A stretch of 64,000 bases of DNA from Aristolochia californica (taxonomy: Eukaryota; Streptophyta; Magnoliopsida; Piperales; Aristolochiaceae), in NCBI GenBank assembly GCA_029961685.1, contig JARWKL010000008.1, forward strand, positions 27,901,619 through 27,965,618, given 5' to 3'. Position numbers and translations under genes: made by a program. Shown one piece after another: positions 63,878 to 64,000 of this stretch. The notes under the pieces are model-generated. The model ran no database searches. It was not told the origin of the DNA and worked only from the letters and a program-made list of their open reading frames with translations. The stretch's first letter is position 1; the number at the start of each line of letters is the position of its first letter.

Positions 63878-64000
63878 CCACTTCCACTGTCATTTCGAGA
63901 CTCCGCCGAGGTAGGTACAAGGCCCCCCACCCAGTTTGTCACGAGGTCAGATGAGCCTAAACTCACTTAGGCTAGCGGAACTCCAACTCCCGTGATGGCC
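63878..64000. other. window end, nothing identified
   Basis: The last 120 bp are GC-richer than average and could be upstream sequence of the frame ending at 63877. No motif was recognised. Confidence 0.3.

Overview
This is plant nuclear DNA, probably from an angiosperm: AT-rich, with spliced fragments of three conserved plant genes (SEC23, XPB and a REF6-type zinc-finger demethylase) buried in retroelements. The host genes seen here are partial or broken. Genus cannot be told from the window.

Layout. 1-957: end of a SEC23 gene (terminal exon 746-957). 967-5838: a broken XPB helicase copy (exons 1-7) bracketed by two direct copies of a REF6-like fragment and interrupted by an hAT-like repeat. 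5839-11215: copia debris, a 3.3-kb LTR-gag-LTR element (6906-10191, target duplication ATGTG), then SEC23 5' flank and a truncated exon 1. 11216-15920: a decayed, internally duplicated Ty3/gypsy element with a triple ~450-bp repeat inside. 15921-17275: an inverted pair of promoter-bearing LTR-like sequences. 17322-45768: a 28-kb cluster of endogenous pararetrovirus (Caulimoviridae) copies, named A-G here, in both orientations, with (GA)n tracts at most junctions and a palindrome with ~1.57-kb arms at 35199-38361. 45769-51075: a second XPB copy (exons 2-12), fused to viral coat-protein sequence on the left and cut by (GA)n on the right. 51118-53900: nothing recognised apart from a possible copia polypurine tract. 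53900-57607: copia debris and SEC23 flank paralogous to 5839-10977. 57608-61223: SEC23 exons 1-7 with frameshifts. 61224-64000: LINE RNase H remnant, hAT-like repeat, and one unidentified reading frame.

The order XPB - copia - SEC23 occurs twice in the same orientation and a third SEC23 end enters from the left, so the locus looks like a tandem segmental duplication into which retroelements and viral DNA were inserted.

The viral copies can be compared with one another. The shared organisation is: TATA promoter; leader of about 1.2 kb; tRNA-Met primer site; a coiled-coil ORF I with no ATG; an overlapping polyprotein ORF II (movement protein, coat protein with CCHC knuckle and a second cysteine cluster of badnavirus spacing, aspartic protease, RT, RNase H); and ORF III with a viroplasmin-like domain. 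The leader carries a chain of four small hydrophobic ORFs (23, 39-43, 49 and about 61 codons). The last three overlap by 4 nt (ATAG, ATGA), and the 49-codon frame is open at the same length in four copies. This leader chain, together with the mix of badnavirus-like and caulimovirus-like features, is the best candidate for something undescribed. No copy is intact: each carries stops, frameshifts or deletions.
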